A stretch of DNA of 64,000 nt, taken from the NCBI RefSeq assembly GCF_028830055.1, contig NZ_CP101655.1, positions 186,001 through 250,000 of the forward strand, written 5' to 3'. Positions 1-7,795 of this stretch are shown here, one piece after another. Every line of letters starts with the position of its first letter. Within the stretch, counting starts at the first letter, position 1. The translations under genes and the position numbers were made by a program. The notes beneath the pieces were generated by a model. The model saw nothing but the letters and a program-made list of their open reading frames with translations, ran no database searches and had not been told where the DNA came from. The stretch comes from Pseudomonas serboccidentalis. Lineage in GTDB: Bacteria > Pseudomonadota > Gammaproteobacteria > Pseudomonadales > Pseudomonadaceae.

Positions 1-80
1 TTCTCACCCCGCACATTGCTGCCACCACTCCGCCGCGTGAGAAACGGCAAGTGAATGGCTATTGATTAGGAACGCTATCA

Positions 81-440
81 ATGTCCAAGCCTGTCCCCGA
101 TCCACCTCCAGAAACAACCCCACTCGCCGAAGCCCTCCACGCCGAAGACCTCGCGAAAAACCGCGAAGCCATAAAGCGCGCCCTCGATTTCTACCTCAGT
201 CCCGAAGCCACAAAACCACGCCCACCCAGCTCGATGTTCCTCGTCCATCCAGGCATCGACACCGAAAGTCTGTTGGCGCACGCCTGTGAATCCCTGGCGT
301 CGGCCAACACCATGGCCAGCGATTTCGCTGATCAACTCAGTCGCCCGCAACGCAATACGGCGCTGGCGATCCAGCAGATCATCATGCTGGCTGAACTGGC
401 GGTGAACCGCGCGCTGGATCAGGTTGATCCGCAGACCTGA
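81..440 (+). CDS. DUF6124-type small hypothetical protein
   Basis: This 119-residue protein of unknown function resembles the small DUF6124/DUF3077-like proteins that are abundant in Pseudomonas. The N-terminus is proline rich and charged. It is followed by a helical region, and the second half (from about residue 60) looks like a helical bundle with the segment ESLLAHACESLASANTMASD. There is no signal peptide or membrane segment, so it is probably cytoplasmic. The ATG follows a TAGGAA-like ribosome site. A REP doublet lies just downstream. The gene stands alone, so context gives no function. Family assignment is from recall of the sequence pattern. Confidence 0.75.
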   Translation: MSKPVPDPPPETTPLAEALHAEDLAKNREAIKRALDFYLSPEATKPRPPSSMFLVHPGIDTESLLAHACESLASANTMASDFADQLSRPQRNTALAIQQIIMLAELAVNRALDQVDPQT

Positions 441-455
441 GACCGCGTCATCGTT

Positions 456-523
456 CATCGCGAGCAGGCTCACTCCTACATTTGGAATGGGTTACCCCTG
501 TAGGAGTGAGCCTGCTCGCGATG
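456..523. repeat. REP doublet (GAGTGAGCCTGCTCGCGA family)
   Basis: Two inverted 25-bp arms, CATCGCGAGCAGGCTCACTC and its reverse complement (each plus CTACA), flank an 18-bp centre. This is the typical two-REP (REPIN) arrangement between genes in fluorescent pseudomonads. Confidence 0.9.
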
Positions 524-559
524 GCACCAGATGAGTCACCAAAAATCCCAGACACAAAA

Positions 560-594
560 AAACCGGCGATCATTCACGGATCGCCGGTTTCTCA
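560..594 (-). terminator. Rho-independent terminator of the SIMPL gene
   Basis: A perfect 12-bp stem (AAACCGGCGATC) with a 7-base loop lies 17 bases after the stop of the minus-strand SIMPL gene. Read on the minus strand it is followed by a T run. Confidence 0.85.
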
Positions 595-610
595 TTCAGC
601 CCACATCAAC

Positions 611-1327
611 TCACTGCATCAACACTTCAATCGAGCCATCGGCGGTCAGGCTGACCTGGCTGGTGCCGGCTTCGACTTCCGGTGTGACCGGTGCTGAATC
701 CATGCCAGCGGCTTTCATCATCATTGGGGCGCGCATGTACGGTTGTGGGTAGCCGTTGCTGTTGAGGTTCAGGTTGACGATTTTATAGCCCTTGCCGCCC
801 AGTGCATCGGTGGCCAGTTGGGCGCGGGCCTTGAAGGCGCTGACGGCTTCTTTGAGCAGTTTGTCTTCGCTGGCCTTGCGGGTCGGCTCGGCGATGGCGA
901 AGTCCATGCCGCCCATCTTCAGGTCGGTCAGCAGTTCGCCGGTGAGTTTGGACAGGGCCGCGAAGTCGGCGCTCTCCAGGCGCAGTTCGGCGCGTTCACG
1001 CCAGCCGGTGATTTTCTGGCCTTTGGTGTCGTAGATCGGGTAGCTGTTGCGGCTGCCCTGGCGCAGGGTGATGTCTTTGACTTGCTTGGCCTGGGCCAGT
1101 GCCTTGTTCATGGTGGTGCTGACGTCGGCGGCGAGTTTGGCCGGGTCGGTGTTTTGCTCTTCGGTGTAGAGCGTCACGATCATCAGGTCGCGGGCCACTT
1201 CCTGGCTGACTTCGGCACGCAGGGAAATCTGGTTGTAGTGCAACTCATCGGCGGCCAGGGCCGGAAGGCTGGCGACACTGCCGACGGTCAGAGCGAGAAG
1301 GGCGGCGCTGCGGCGAAAGGTGTGCAT
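611..1327 (-). CDS. SIMPL domain (DUF541) periplasmic protein
   Basis: This 238-residue SIMPL/DUF541 family protein has a clear Sec signal peptide (Arg-Arg, then a hydrophobic run ending ALA at about residue 25), so the mature chain is periplasmic. The family (E. coli YggE-like) is linked to oxidative-stress tolerance, but its biochemical role is not settled. Conserved family features are the DxxxVxLYTEEQ-like strand near residues 50-60 and the ITGWRERAELRLES segment near residues 105-120. The gene is monocistronic, with its own terminator downstream and a REP-containing intergenic region upstream. Confidence 0.88.
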   Translation of the reverse strand: MHTFRRSAALLALTVGSVASLPALAADELHYNQISLRAEVSQEVARDLMIVTLYTEEQNTDPAKLAADVSTTMNKALAQAKQVKDITLRQGSRNSYPIYDTKGQKITGWRERAELRLESADFAALSKLTGELLTDLKMGGMDFAIAEPTRKASEDKLLKEAVSAFKARAQLATDALGGKGYKIVNLNLNSNGYPQPYMRAPMMMKAAGMDSAPVTPEVEAGTSQVSLTADGSIEVLMQ

Positions 1328-1739
1328 GAAGGCTCCTTGAATAATGCGCAGGTGTTGGTTCGTCCCTGCGTGAAACCATCAGACTCTAGCTGCTGCGGTC
1401 CGGTTCGCCCAGTTACAACTTCTATACAGATGTCATGTCTGCACGTATTCCTTGAGCGAGTGAGATTTTTGTGGCGAGGGAGCTTGCTCCCGCTGGACTG
1501 CGAAGCAGGCCCAAAACCGGCAAACATGGTCTGCCAGAAATACCGCAGATACTTGATTTACGACTGCTTCGCAGCCGAGCGGGAGCAAGCTCCCTTGCCA
1601 CAGTCGATCTCGGACAGCCATGCGCAGTAGCCGATTTTACCGCCAGCGCCATGTGGTCGTTTGCCGCACTTTCGCCTCTCAAGGCCGCGGCTTGGTTATA
1701 CTCCGTGCGATTCGCCTGGAGCGCTCATCAGGAGAGCTC
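1328..1739. other. Intergenic region between the SIMPL gene and roxS
   Basis: These 412 bases hold no convincing gene. They contain a long REP doublet (1471-1601). Near the roxS side, the stretch TGGTTATACT (about 1693-1702) looks like an extended -10 element 38 bases before the roxS ATG. Short open frames here are REP-derived and show no protein-like composition. Confidence 0.6.
1471..1601. repeat. REP doublet (GGGAGCTTGCTCCCGC family)
   Basis: The inverted arms are GTGGCGAGGGAGCTTGCTCC and its complement near 1580-1601. Both are extended inward by a CTGCTTCGCAG/CTGCGAAGCAG pair. The element is longer than the other doublets here and belongs to a different REP family. Confidence 0.85.
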
Positions 1740-3002
1740 ATGCTCGCCCCCGTACAACTGACTTCCGCCACTCGCCAGAACCTCTGGCGGCTGACTTTTA
1801 TCCGCACCCTGGTGCTTGCCGCTCAGGCCGGTTCCGTCGGCCTGGCCTACTGGCTGCAATTGTTGCCGTTGCCGTGGGTGCAACTGGCGATGACCCTCGG
1901 CTGTTCGATTCTGCTCTGTGTATTCACCGCTGTGCGCTTGCGCACGTCGTGGCCGGTGACCGAGCTTGAATACGCCCTGCAACTGGCCTGCGATCTGGTG
2001 ATCCACAGTGCGCTGCTGTATTTCTCCGGCGGTTCGACCAACCCGTTCGTGTCTTATTATCTGGTGCCGCTGACCATCGCGGCGGTGACGCTGCCGTGGC
2101 GTTATTCGGTGATTCTGTCCGGCATCGCGCTGGCGCTGTACACCGTGATGCTGACGCGGTTCTACCCGCTGGAAACCCTGCCGGTGGCCCGCGAGAACCT
2201 GCAGATCTACGGCATGTGGCTGAGCTTCGCGCTGGCTGCTGCGGTGATTACGTTTTTCGCTGCACGCATGGCCGAAGAGCTGCGCCGTCAGGAAGAGTTG
2301 CGCGCGATTCGTCGCGAAGAGGGCCTGCGTGATCAGCAGTTGCTCGCTGTCGCCACCCAGGCGGCTGGCGCGGCGCATGAGTTGGGCACTCCGCTGGCGA
2401 CCATGAGCGTGTTGCTCAAGGAAATGCAGCAGGATCACCCCGATCCGATGCTGCAGGACGACCTCAAGGTGCTGCAGGATCAGGTCAAGTTGTGCAAAGA
2501 AACCCTGCAGCAACTGGTGCGCGCCGCTGAGGCCAATCGCCGTATGGCGGTGGAGATGCAGGACGTCACCCAGTGGCTTGACGAAGCGCTGAACCGCTGG
2601 CACCTGATGCGTCCGGAAGCCAGTTATCGCTTCCAGCGTCTCGGCCAGGGCTCTGTGCCGCGCATGGCGCCGCCGCCGGACCTGACCCAGGCGCTGCTTA
2701 ATCTGTTGAACAACGCTGCCGACGCCTGCCCGGAAAATCTCCAGGTGACGCTGGACTGGGACGCGGAAACCGTGACCATCAGCATTCGTGACCACGGCGC
2801 CGGTGTGCCGCTGGCCATCGCCGAGCAGATCGGCAAACCGTTTTTTACCACCAAGGGCAAAGGTTTCGGCCTGGGCCTGTTTTTGAGCAAGGCCAGCGTG
2901 ACACGCGCCGGCGGCTCAGTGAAACTCTATAGTCATGAGGAAGGCGGCACGCTCACCGAGCTGCGCCTGCCCCACGGCGCCCGAGGAGACCAACATGAGT
3001 GA
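1740..3002 (+). CDS. roxS: RoxS/RegB-family redox sensor histidine kinase
   Basis: Membrane sensor kinase of the RegB/PrrB/RoxS type, 420 residues from the chosen ATG, which follows an AGGAGAG ribosome site. The frame stays open further upstream but without family resemblance. The N-terminal half has about six membrane segments. It contains the RegB-type loop GGSTNPF (residues 97-103), which in RegB is tied to quinone sensing. The H box is AAHELGTPLA with His213. The N box NLLNNAADA and the glycine boxes DHGAGV and GKGFGLGLFLSKA follow. The gene overlaps roxR by 8 bp. In pseudomonads this pair tunes respiratory oxidase genes to redox state. Confidence 0.92.
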   Translation: MLAPVQLTSATRQNLWRLTFIRTLVLAAQAGSVGLAYWLQLLPLPWVQLAMTLGCSILLCVFTAVRLRTSWPVTELEYALQLACDLVIHSALLYFSGGSTNPFVSYYLVPLTIAAVTLPWRYSVILSGIALALYTVMLTRFYPLETLPVARENLQIYGMWLSFALAAAVITFFAARMAEELRRQEELRAIRREEGLRDQQLLAVATQAAGAAHELGTPLATMSVLLKEMQQDHPDPMLQDDLKVLQDQVKLCKETLQQLVRAAEANRRMAVEMQDVTQWLDEALNRWHLMRPEASYRFQRLGQGSVPRMAPPPDLTQALLNLLNNAADACPENLQVTLDWDAETVTISIRDHGAGVPLAIAEQIGKPFFTTKGKGFGLGLFLSKASVTRAGGSVKLYSHEEGGTLTELRLPHGARGDQHE

Positions 3003-3555
3003 CGAAATCCAAGTCGAAGGCGAAGAACTGCCGCATCTGCTGCTGGTCGACGACGACGCGACCTTCACCCGAGTGATGGCCCGTGCCATGGCCCGCCGTG
3101 GCTTTCGCGTCAGCACCGCCGGTTCCGCCGAAGAAGGCCTGACCATCGCCCAGGCCGACCTGCCGGACTACGCCGCGCTGGACCTGAAAATGGACGGCGA
3201 CTCCGGCTTGGTGCTGCTGCCCAAGCTGCTGGAGCTGGACCCGGAAATGCGCGTGGTGATCCTCACCGGTTATTCGAGCATTGCCACCGCGGTCGAAGCG
3301 ATCAAGCGCGGCGCCTGCAACTACCTGTGCAAACCGGCCGATGCCGACGACGTGCTGGCCGCGCTGCTCTCCGAGCACGCCGACCTCGACAGCCTGGTGC
3401 CGGAAAACCCGATGTCGGTTGACCGCCTGCAGTGGGAGCACATCCAGCGTGTGCTGACCGAGCACGAAGGCAACATTTCCGCTACTGCCCGCGCCTTGGG
3501 CATGCACCGCCGCACCCTGCAGCGCAAACTGCAGAAGCGCCCGGTTCGTCGCTGA
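2995..3555 (+). CDS. roxR: RoxR/RegA-family response regulator
   Basis: This 186-residue response regulator partners the upstream sensor kinase. The receiver domain carries the acidic pair at Asp20/Asp21, the phosphoacceptor Asp63 (ALDLKMDG) and a lysine in CKPAD. The C-terminus is a Fis-type helix-turn-helix (GNISATARALGMHRRTLQRK), as in RegA/PrrA/ActR. The start was chosen at the ATG with GAGGAG upstream, which overlaps the end of roxS and implies translational coupling. A strong terminator ends the operon. Confidence 0.93.
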   Translation: MSDEIQVEGEELPHLLLVDDDATFTRVMARAMARRGFRVSTAGSAEEGLTIAQADLPDYAALDLKMDGDSGLVLLPKLLELDPEMRVVILTGYSSIATAVEAIKRGACNYLCKPADADDVLAALLSEHADLDSLVPENPMSVDRLQWEHIQRVLTEHEGNISATARALGMHRRTLQRKLQKRPVRR

Positions 3556-3592
3556 ACCTGCGCTGAACGGCCATCGCCAGCCCTCGCGATAA

Positions 3593-3632
3593 CACGCACC
3601 GATCATCTATGATCGGTGCGTGTCTGTTCTTT
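3593..3632 (+). terminator. Terminator of roxSR
   Basis: A 14-bp perfect stem (CACGCACCGATCAT) with a very tight loop is followed by the T-rich run TCTGTTCTTTTCTTT, 37 bases after roxR. Confidence 0.88.
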
Positions 3633-3651
3633 TCTTTATTGAGCCTTTTCC

Positions 3652-5379
3652 ATGAATCAGAACGCTGAATACTCCGCGGTCAACGATGCTGTGCGCGGGC
3701 AGTTTTTTCGCAAAGTGTGGGCGATGACCACGCCTTACTGGCGCAGCGAAGAGAAGGGCAAGGCCTGGACATTGCTGATTGCCGTGATCGCGCTGTCGCT
3801 GTTCAGCGTGGCGATCTCGGTGTGGATCAACAGTTGGTACAAGGATTTCTACAACGCCCTGCAGAAGAAGGATGAGGCTGCGTTCTGGCAACTGATCCTG
3901 TATTTCTGCGGCATCGCTACGGTGGCGATCCTTGGTGCGGTGTATCGCCTGTACCTGACGCAGATGCTGACCATTCGCTGGCGGGCGTGGCTCACCGAGA
4001 ACCACTTCCAGCGCTGGCTGGGCAACAAGAACTACTACCAGCTGGAGCAGGGCGGTTACACCGATAACCCCGACCAGCGGATCTCCGAAGACCTCAACAC
4101 CTTCACCGCCAACACCCTGAGCCTGGGCCTGGGACTGGTGCGCACGGTGGTCAGTCTGGTGTCGTTCTCGATCATTCTGTGGGGCGTTTCCGGCAGCATC
4201 GAGGTGTTCGGCATCGAGATCCCCGGCTACATGTTCTGGTGTGCGTTGATTTATGCCGCGGTCGGCAGCTGGCTGACGCACTTGATCGGTAAACGCTTGA
4301 TCGGCCTGAACAACCAACAACAACGCTTCGAAGCCGATCTGCGTTTCTCCATGGTCCGCGTGCGTGAGAACGCCGAAAGCATTGCGTTGTACAACGGTGA
4401 ACCAAACGAAAACCGCCGCTTGAGCAGCCGCTTCGGGCTGGTCTGGCACAACTTCTGGGACATCATGCGCGTGTCCAAGCGCCTGACGTTCTTCACCTCT
4501 GGCTACGGCCAGATCGCGATCATTTTCCCGTTCATCGTTGCTGCGCCGCGCTACCTCTCAGGCAAGATCGAGCTGGGCGAGCTGATGCAGATCAACTCGG
4601 CATTCGGCAACGTGCAGGAGAACTTCAGCTGGTTCATCAGTGCGTATTCGGAGCTGGCCGCCTGGCGCGCCACCTGCGATCGTCTGCTGAGCTTCCGTCA
4701 GGCCATGACCGACAACGAAGATCGCACCCCGGCCATCGATGTGCAGAACCAGGGCAGCGAACTGAAAGTGCACAACCTCGGTCTGGACCTGGCCGACGGT
4801 CGTCACCTGCTGACCCATGCCGACATGACGGTGGAACCGGGCGAGCGGGTGATGCTCAGCGGCCGTTCCGGCAGCGGCAAGTCCACGTTGCTGCGGGCGA
4901 TGGGGCATTTGTGGCCGGCGGGCCACGGCAGCATCCGGCTGCCGGCAGCGCGCTATCTGTTCCTGCCGCAGAAACCGTACTTGCCGATCGGCACCCTGCG
5001 CGAAGCCTTGAGTTATCCACAACCGGGCGATACCTATGCGCCTGAGCGCTACGCCGAGGTGCTGGAAACCTGCCGTCTGCCGCATCTGGTCGCGCGTCTG
5101 GATGAAGCCAATCACTGGCAGCGCATGCTGTCGCCGGGTGAGCAGCAACGTCTGGCCTTCGCTCGTGCGTTACTCTACGCACCGCAATGGCTGTACATGG
5201 ACGAAGCGACATCGGCGATGGATGAAGAGGATGAGGCGACGCTGTATCAGGCGCTGATCGATCAGTTGCCGGGGCTGAGCATCGTCAGCGTCGGCCACCG
5301 CAGCAGCCTCAAGCGCTTCCACCCACGGCATGTGCGAATCGACAGCGGGCATCTGGTGGAACAGGCCGTGACGGCCTGA
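3652..5379 (+). CDS. SbmA/BacA-like ABC transporter, permease-ATPase fusion
   Basis: This 575-residue half-transporter has an ABC_membrane_2 (SbmA/BacA/YddA-type) membrane domain in residues 1-330 and a C-terminal ATPase. The ATPase shows Walker [11 protein letters not shown] near 403, signature LSPGEQQRLAF near 493 and Walker B WLYMDEATSAMD near 513. Proteins of this family work as homodimers moving peptides or vitamin B12-like compounds across the inner membrane. The substrate here cannot be read from the sequence. The gene is monocistronic, between the roxSR terminator and a REP doublet. Confidence 0.87.
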   Translation: MNQNAEYSAVNDAVRGQFFRKVWAMTTPYWRSEEKGKAWTLLIAVIALSLFSVAISVWINSWYKDFYNALQKKDEAAFWQLILYFCGIATVAILGAVYRLYLTQMLTIRWRAWLTENHFQRWLGNKNYYQLEQGGYTDNPDQRISEDLNTFTANTLSLGLGLVRTVVSLVSFSIILWGVSGSIEVFGIEIPGYMFWCALIYAAVGSWLTHLIGKRLIGLNNQQQRFEADLRFSMVRVRENAESIALYNGEPNENRRLSSRFGLVWHNFWDIMRVSKRLTFFTSGYGQIAIIFPFIVAAPRYLSGKIELGELMQINSAFGNVQENFSWFISAYSELAAWRATCDRLLSFRQAMTDNEDRTPAIDVQNQGSELKVHNLGLDLADGRHLLTHADMTVEPGERVMLSGRSGSGKSTLLRAMGHLWPAGHGSIRLPAARYLFLPQKPYLPIGTLREALSYPQPGDTYAPERYAEVLETCRLPHLVARLDEANHWQRMLSPGEQQRLAFARALLYAPQWLYMDEATSAMDEEDEATLYQALIDQLPGLSIVSVGHRSSLKRFHPRHVRIDSGHLVEQAVTA

Positions 5380-5395
5380 CCCACACAAATTCCCT

Positions 5396-5475
5396 TGTAG
5401 GAGCTGCCGCAGGCTGCGATCTTTTGATCTTAAAAGACAAAATCAAAAGATCGCAGCCTGCGGCAGCTCCTACAG
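5396..5475. repeat. REP doublet (CTGCCGCAGGCTGCGATCTT family)
   Basis: Inverted arms TGTAGGAGCTGCCGCAGGCT... and its complement span the whole interval. They form a potential long hairpin directly after the ABC transporter gene. Confidence 0.9.
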
Positions 5476-5490
5476 GGGGGCTTTGGCGAG

Positions 5491-5503
5491 TGATCGTACA
5501 ACC
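5491..5503. promoter_or_regulatory. Possible half-operator for the FCD regulator (autoregulation)
   Basis: TGATCGTACAACC matches one arm of the inverted repeat in front of kdgD (TCATCGTACAAC when read on the minus strand) at 11 of 12 positions. It lies about 55 bases before the regulator ATG. This is an inference from shared sequence only; the partner half is not obvious. Confidence 0.35.
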
Positions 5504-5555
5504 CGCCTGCGCTATGATGCGAACCTAGCCGAATTTTCGAGACCAGACGTTAACC

Positions 5556-6302
5556 ATGGAAAACCCGATCGAGACACCGCGCCTTCCTCGCAAGCGCCGC
5601 AGCCTGGCCCAGGAGCTGGTGACGGTGCTGACCGAGCAGATCCGCGATGGTCTGCTCAAGCGTGGCGACAAGTTGCCCACCGAGTCGGCGATCATGCAGG
5701 AGCATGGCGTCAGCCGCACCGTGGTGCGCGAGGCGATTTCCCGTTTGCAGGCCGCAGGCCAGGTGGAAACCCGCCACGGCATCGGCACGTTCGTGCTCGA
5801 TACGCCGAGCCCCAGCGGTTTCCGCATCGACCCGGCCACGGTCGTCACCCTGCGTGACGTGCTGGCGATTCTGGAATTGCGCATCAGCCTGGAAGTGGAG
5901 TCCGCAGGCCTTGCCGCGCAACGTCGCAGCCCCGAGCAACTGGCCGCCATGCGCGCCGCCCTTGATGCGCTGAACGACAGCGTGGCCCACGCCAGTGATG
6001 CGGTGGCATCGGACTTCGCCTTCCACCTGGAAATCGCCCTGTCCACCGGCAACCGCTACTTCACCGACATCATGACCCACCTAGGCACCAGCATCATTCC
6101 GCGCACGCGGCTGAATTCGGCGCGATTGGCGCATGATGATCAACAGCACTACATGAATCGCCTGAGCCGTGAGCACGAAGAGATCTATGACGCGATTGCT
6201 CGCCAGGATTCCGATGCGGCGCGGGCGGCGATGCGGCTGCATTTGACCAACAGTCGCGAGAGACTGCGCCAGGCCCATGAAGAGGCGCAGGCGCAGGGGT
6301 GA
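5556..6302 (+). CDS. FadR-subfamily (FCD) GntR transcriptional regulator, likely of galactarate/glucarate genes
   Basis: This 248-residue regulator has an N-terminal GntR winged helix (about residues 14-80, including GDKLPTESAIMQEHGVSRT) and a C-terminal FCD ligand domain (about 105-235, with SDFAFHLEIALSTGN). FCD regulators commonly bind sugar acids. The next operon on the same strand (kdgD onward) is a sugar-acid pathway, so control of that operon is likely. An accessory segment of about 3 kb separates the two. The last 40 or so codons of this gene are repeated as a decayed copy at 6885-6994. Confidence 0.85.
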   Translation: MENPIETPRLPRKRRSLAQELVTVLTEQIRDGLLKRGDKLPTESAIMQEHGVSRTVVREAISRLQAAGQVETRHGIGTFVLDTPSPSGFRIDPATVVTLRDVLAILELRISLEVESAGLAAQRRSPEQLAAMRAALDALNDSVAHASDAVASDFAFHLEIALSTGNRYFTDIMTHLGTSIIPRTRLNSARLAHDDQQHYMNRLSREHEEIYDAIARQDSDAARAAMRLHLTNSRERLRQAHEEAQAQG

Positions 6303-6314
6303 TATTTGATTTGT

Positions 6315-6349
6315 GCGGACGGTAACCGAATGGCGCAGCTACCGTCCGC
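6315..6349. terminator. Hairpin between the FCD regulator and the convergent small gene
   Basis: A 10-bp perfect stem GCGGACGGTA/TACCGTCCGC with a 15-base loop lies between two convergent genes. Neither side has a strong T run, so it may act as a weak bidirectional terminator. Confidence 0.5.
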
Positions 6350-6356
6350 TCATTAC

Positions 6357-6704
6357 TTATTCAACAAGCGAGTACGACCGTGTTTCTGAATGCACGAGGG
6401 GTTTGTTGGGTTCCATTAGCGTGTAACGTACTTGGACAGTTGCATTGGGTTCATAACTTTCTTTAAATAATGATGGACTAAGAATAAATCCAAAAACAGT
6501 AGGTGAAATATCTACGTCAAGTGAGCGACTCCATTTTGTGCCATTAGAGGCTTTAAAAAATAATTCGATTTTAGTGCCATAAGTAACTTTGTTTTCCAGC
6601 CATATAGAGACAGTTGCCACGTGCTCCACTCTGCTCAAACTGATTACACCCTCTATGGCTTGGTCAATTATGGGGGCATATGGCGCTTTTGTTGTTTCTG
6701 TCAT
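6357..6704 (-). CDS. Small hypothetical protein, paralogue of 7001-7354
   Basis: No function recognised. It has about 115 residues starting at the second Met (MTETTKAPYAPIIDQ) and no signal peptide. The predicted look is mostly strands, with alternating polar and hydrophobic stretches, as in a beta-sandwich. It shares with the product of 7001-7354 a pattern of AxxxPxxxxAxxGV near the N-terminus, a glycine-containing middle and a late F-x-I/L...F-E/K motif. The overall identity is low. The gene is clearly more AT-rich than its neighbours. It is convergent with the FCD regulator, and its upstream element is repeated before the paralogue. Confidence 0.65.
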   Translation of the reverse strand: MTETTKAPYAPIIDQAIEGVISLSRVEHVATVSIWLENKVTYGTKIELFFKASNGTKWSRSLDVDISPTVFGFILSPSLFKESYEPNATVQVRYTLMEPNKPLVHSETRSYSLVE

Positions 6705-6814
6705 GATCAAAATCCTTCTTAACGTGAAATTGAACCCTTTAACCGCAGGGTGTTCGCTGGCGAAGCTCGTTCATTAGCTCCTGACTCCATTAGGGCTTAT
6801 GCAGCAGGATCAGG

Positions 6815-6848
6815 GCACCTGTCAGAAATATCAGTTCCGACGAGCGGT
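6815..6848. repeat. Upstream element, copy 1
   Basis: A 34-bp stretch beginning GCACCTGTCAGAAATATCAG, about 110 bases upstream of the minus-strand small gene. It matches 7469-7502 at 30 of 34 positions. It marks the distal end of a tandemly duplicated unit and may also carry a regulatory function. Confidence 0.75.
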
Positions 6849-6884
6849 GTGCAGAACGCTTTATTAGCGCGCGAGTCGCGAACG

Positions 6885-6994
6885 AGGAGATCTATGACGC
6901 GATGGCTCGCGGCGCGGGCGGCGATGCGGCTGCATTTGACCAACAGTCGCGAGAGACTGCGCCAGGCCCATGAAGAGGCGCAGGCGCAGGGGTG
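6885..6994 (+). pseudogene. Decayed copy of the 3' end of the FCD regulator gene
   Basis: This segment repeats 6177-6302, the last 40 or so codons of the FCD regulator, with a 14-base deletion and a few substitutions. The final 84 or so bases up to the TGA are essentially identical. It has no start region or wing-helix part, so it is a non-functional remnant. It sits in front of the second small gene exactly as the intact 3' end sits in front of the first, which shows a tandem duplication of the whole unit. Confidence 0.85.
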
Positions 6995-7000
6995 ATGGGT

Positions 7001-7354
7001 TTAACGTTCGAGTTTGACGGTTAGCGCTGGAGAAGTTTCGGGCGGCTGAGACATTTTGGTAACGGAGTAGTCAATCTTGGCGCTGGCGTCCGAAACGAGA
7101 TTTTTCTCAAAAACGTGTTTTGGAATGGCGAACGTGAGCGGTTTCCCGATTTCGGCAGCGGTCACTACGATCCGTTCTTGAAAGTCGTTTCCCATAGATG
7201 TAGCTACGCGCAATGACACTAAGTCACCGACAGCCAAACCAGGGGGAGGAGGTACAACAGCGTGAGCGCTTCCTTCCAATTTGCCAACGTGAAGTACCCC
7301 GTTCACGGCTTCCTTCAGTACTGGAGTCGCCAATGCTTTTACTTGTGCAGTCAT
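7001..7354 (-). CDS. Small hypothetical protein, paralogue of 6357-6704
   Basis: No known function recognised. The 117-residue product begins MTAQVKALATPVLKEAVNGV and has no signal peptide. It looks like an all-beta, immunoglobulin-like domain, with a proline-rich turn VPPPPGLAVGD near residues 34-44. Its similarity to the upstream paralogue is weak, but gene length, N-terminal pattern, orientation and flanking sequence all agree. The start is preceded by AAGGAAT. The next gene upstream on this strand encodes another small all-beta protein, so the group may act together with the phospholipase. Confidence 0.7.
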   Translation of the reverse strand: MTAQVKALATPVLKEAVNGVLHVGKLEGSAHAVVPPPPGLAVGDLVSLRVATSMGNDFQERIVVTAAEIGKPLTFAIPKHVFEKNLVSDASAKIDYSVTKMSQPPETSPALTVKLER

Positions 7355-7468
7355 GATCCAATTCCTTTTTACTAACCATTGACCGTGGAGTGAGCATAAG
7401 TTGCGGCGTTGCGATGTCGGAGCCGGTCGTTTGCTCCTCGGTCATTCAGTCAAGTTCGAATGTGGCCT

Positions 7469-7502
7469 GCACCTGTAAGAAATACCAGTTTCGACGAACG
7501 GT
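7469..7502. repeat. Upstream element, copy 2
   Basis: A 34-bp stretch beginning GCACCTGTAAGAAATACCAG, a near copy (30 of 34) of 6815-6848, placed at a similar distance upstream of the second small gene. Confidence 0.75.
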
Positions 7503-7518
7503 CGTGGTCACGACATCT

Positions 7519-7582
7519 TTCGCAGGCAGGCTCGCTCCCACAGGGAGGCATCAATCAGTGTAGGAGTGAGCCTGCTCGCGAA
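7519..7582. repeat. REP doublet, asymmetric
   Basis: The right arm is the usual TGTAGGAGTGAGCCTGCTCG form. The left arm (CGCAGGCAGGCTCGCTCCCA) is a diverged relative from another REP type. Confidence 0.75.
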
Positions 7583-7595
7583 GGGGCCCTTGACT

Positions 7596-7784
7596 TCAGC
7601 GCGGCAATATCGAGTGATCGACCCTTACTGCCAATTCCGCTTTCCCTGGCACTACCGCAAACGCCACCCACCCCTCCTTATCCACAACCCCTCGCGCAAT
7701 CGGCTTGCCATCGGCCAGCAACTCCAGCGGCGCGCCTTGCAGCGACTGGCCCGACGCCAGTTCCAGTTTCAATTTGATCGTCAT
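7596..7784 (-). CDS. Small beta-rich protein downstream of the phospholipase gene
   Basis: A 62-residue product (MTIKLKLELASGQSLQGAPL...) of unknown function. It resembles a single carboxypeptidase-regulatory or Ig-like strand repeat, with a G-x-A-x-G-V-V-D-K-E-G-W turn motif. The ATG was chosen because AAGGAGA lies just upstream, and the gene then follows the phospholipase stop by only 11 bases. This makes a two-gene transcription unit. It could be an accessory or protective partner of the phospholipase, but that is speculation from position alone. Confidence 0.65.
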   Translation of the reverse strand: MTIKLKLELASGQSLQGAPLELLADGKPIARGVVDKEGWVAFAVVPGKAELAVRVDHSILPR

Positions 7785-7795
7785 GGTCGTTCTCC

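Noticed and set aside
456..523. Repeated palindromic arms that might suggest a CRISPR array or riboswitch
   Set aside because: Only two inverted arms per site, scattered between genes with no spacer-repeat periodicity and no cas genes. The arms are REP sequences.
743..1630. A 295-codon plus-strand frame opposite the SIMPL gene
   Set aside because: Shadow of the minus-strand gene, running on into a REP doublet; composition is not protein-like.
6750..6995. An 81-codon plus-strand frame ending with the regulator tail
   Set aside because: Only the last 28 or so codons resemble the regulator. The front is out of frame with the duplicated part because of a 14-base deletion, so it is a remnant and not a gene.
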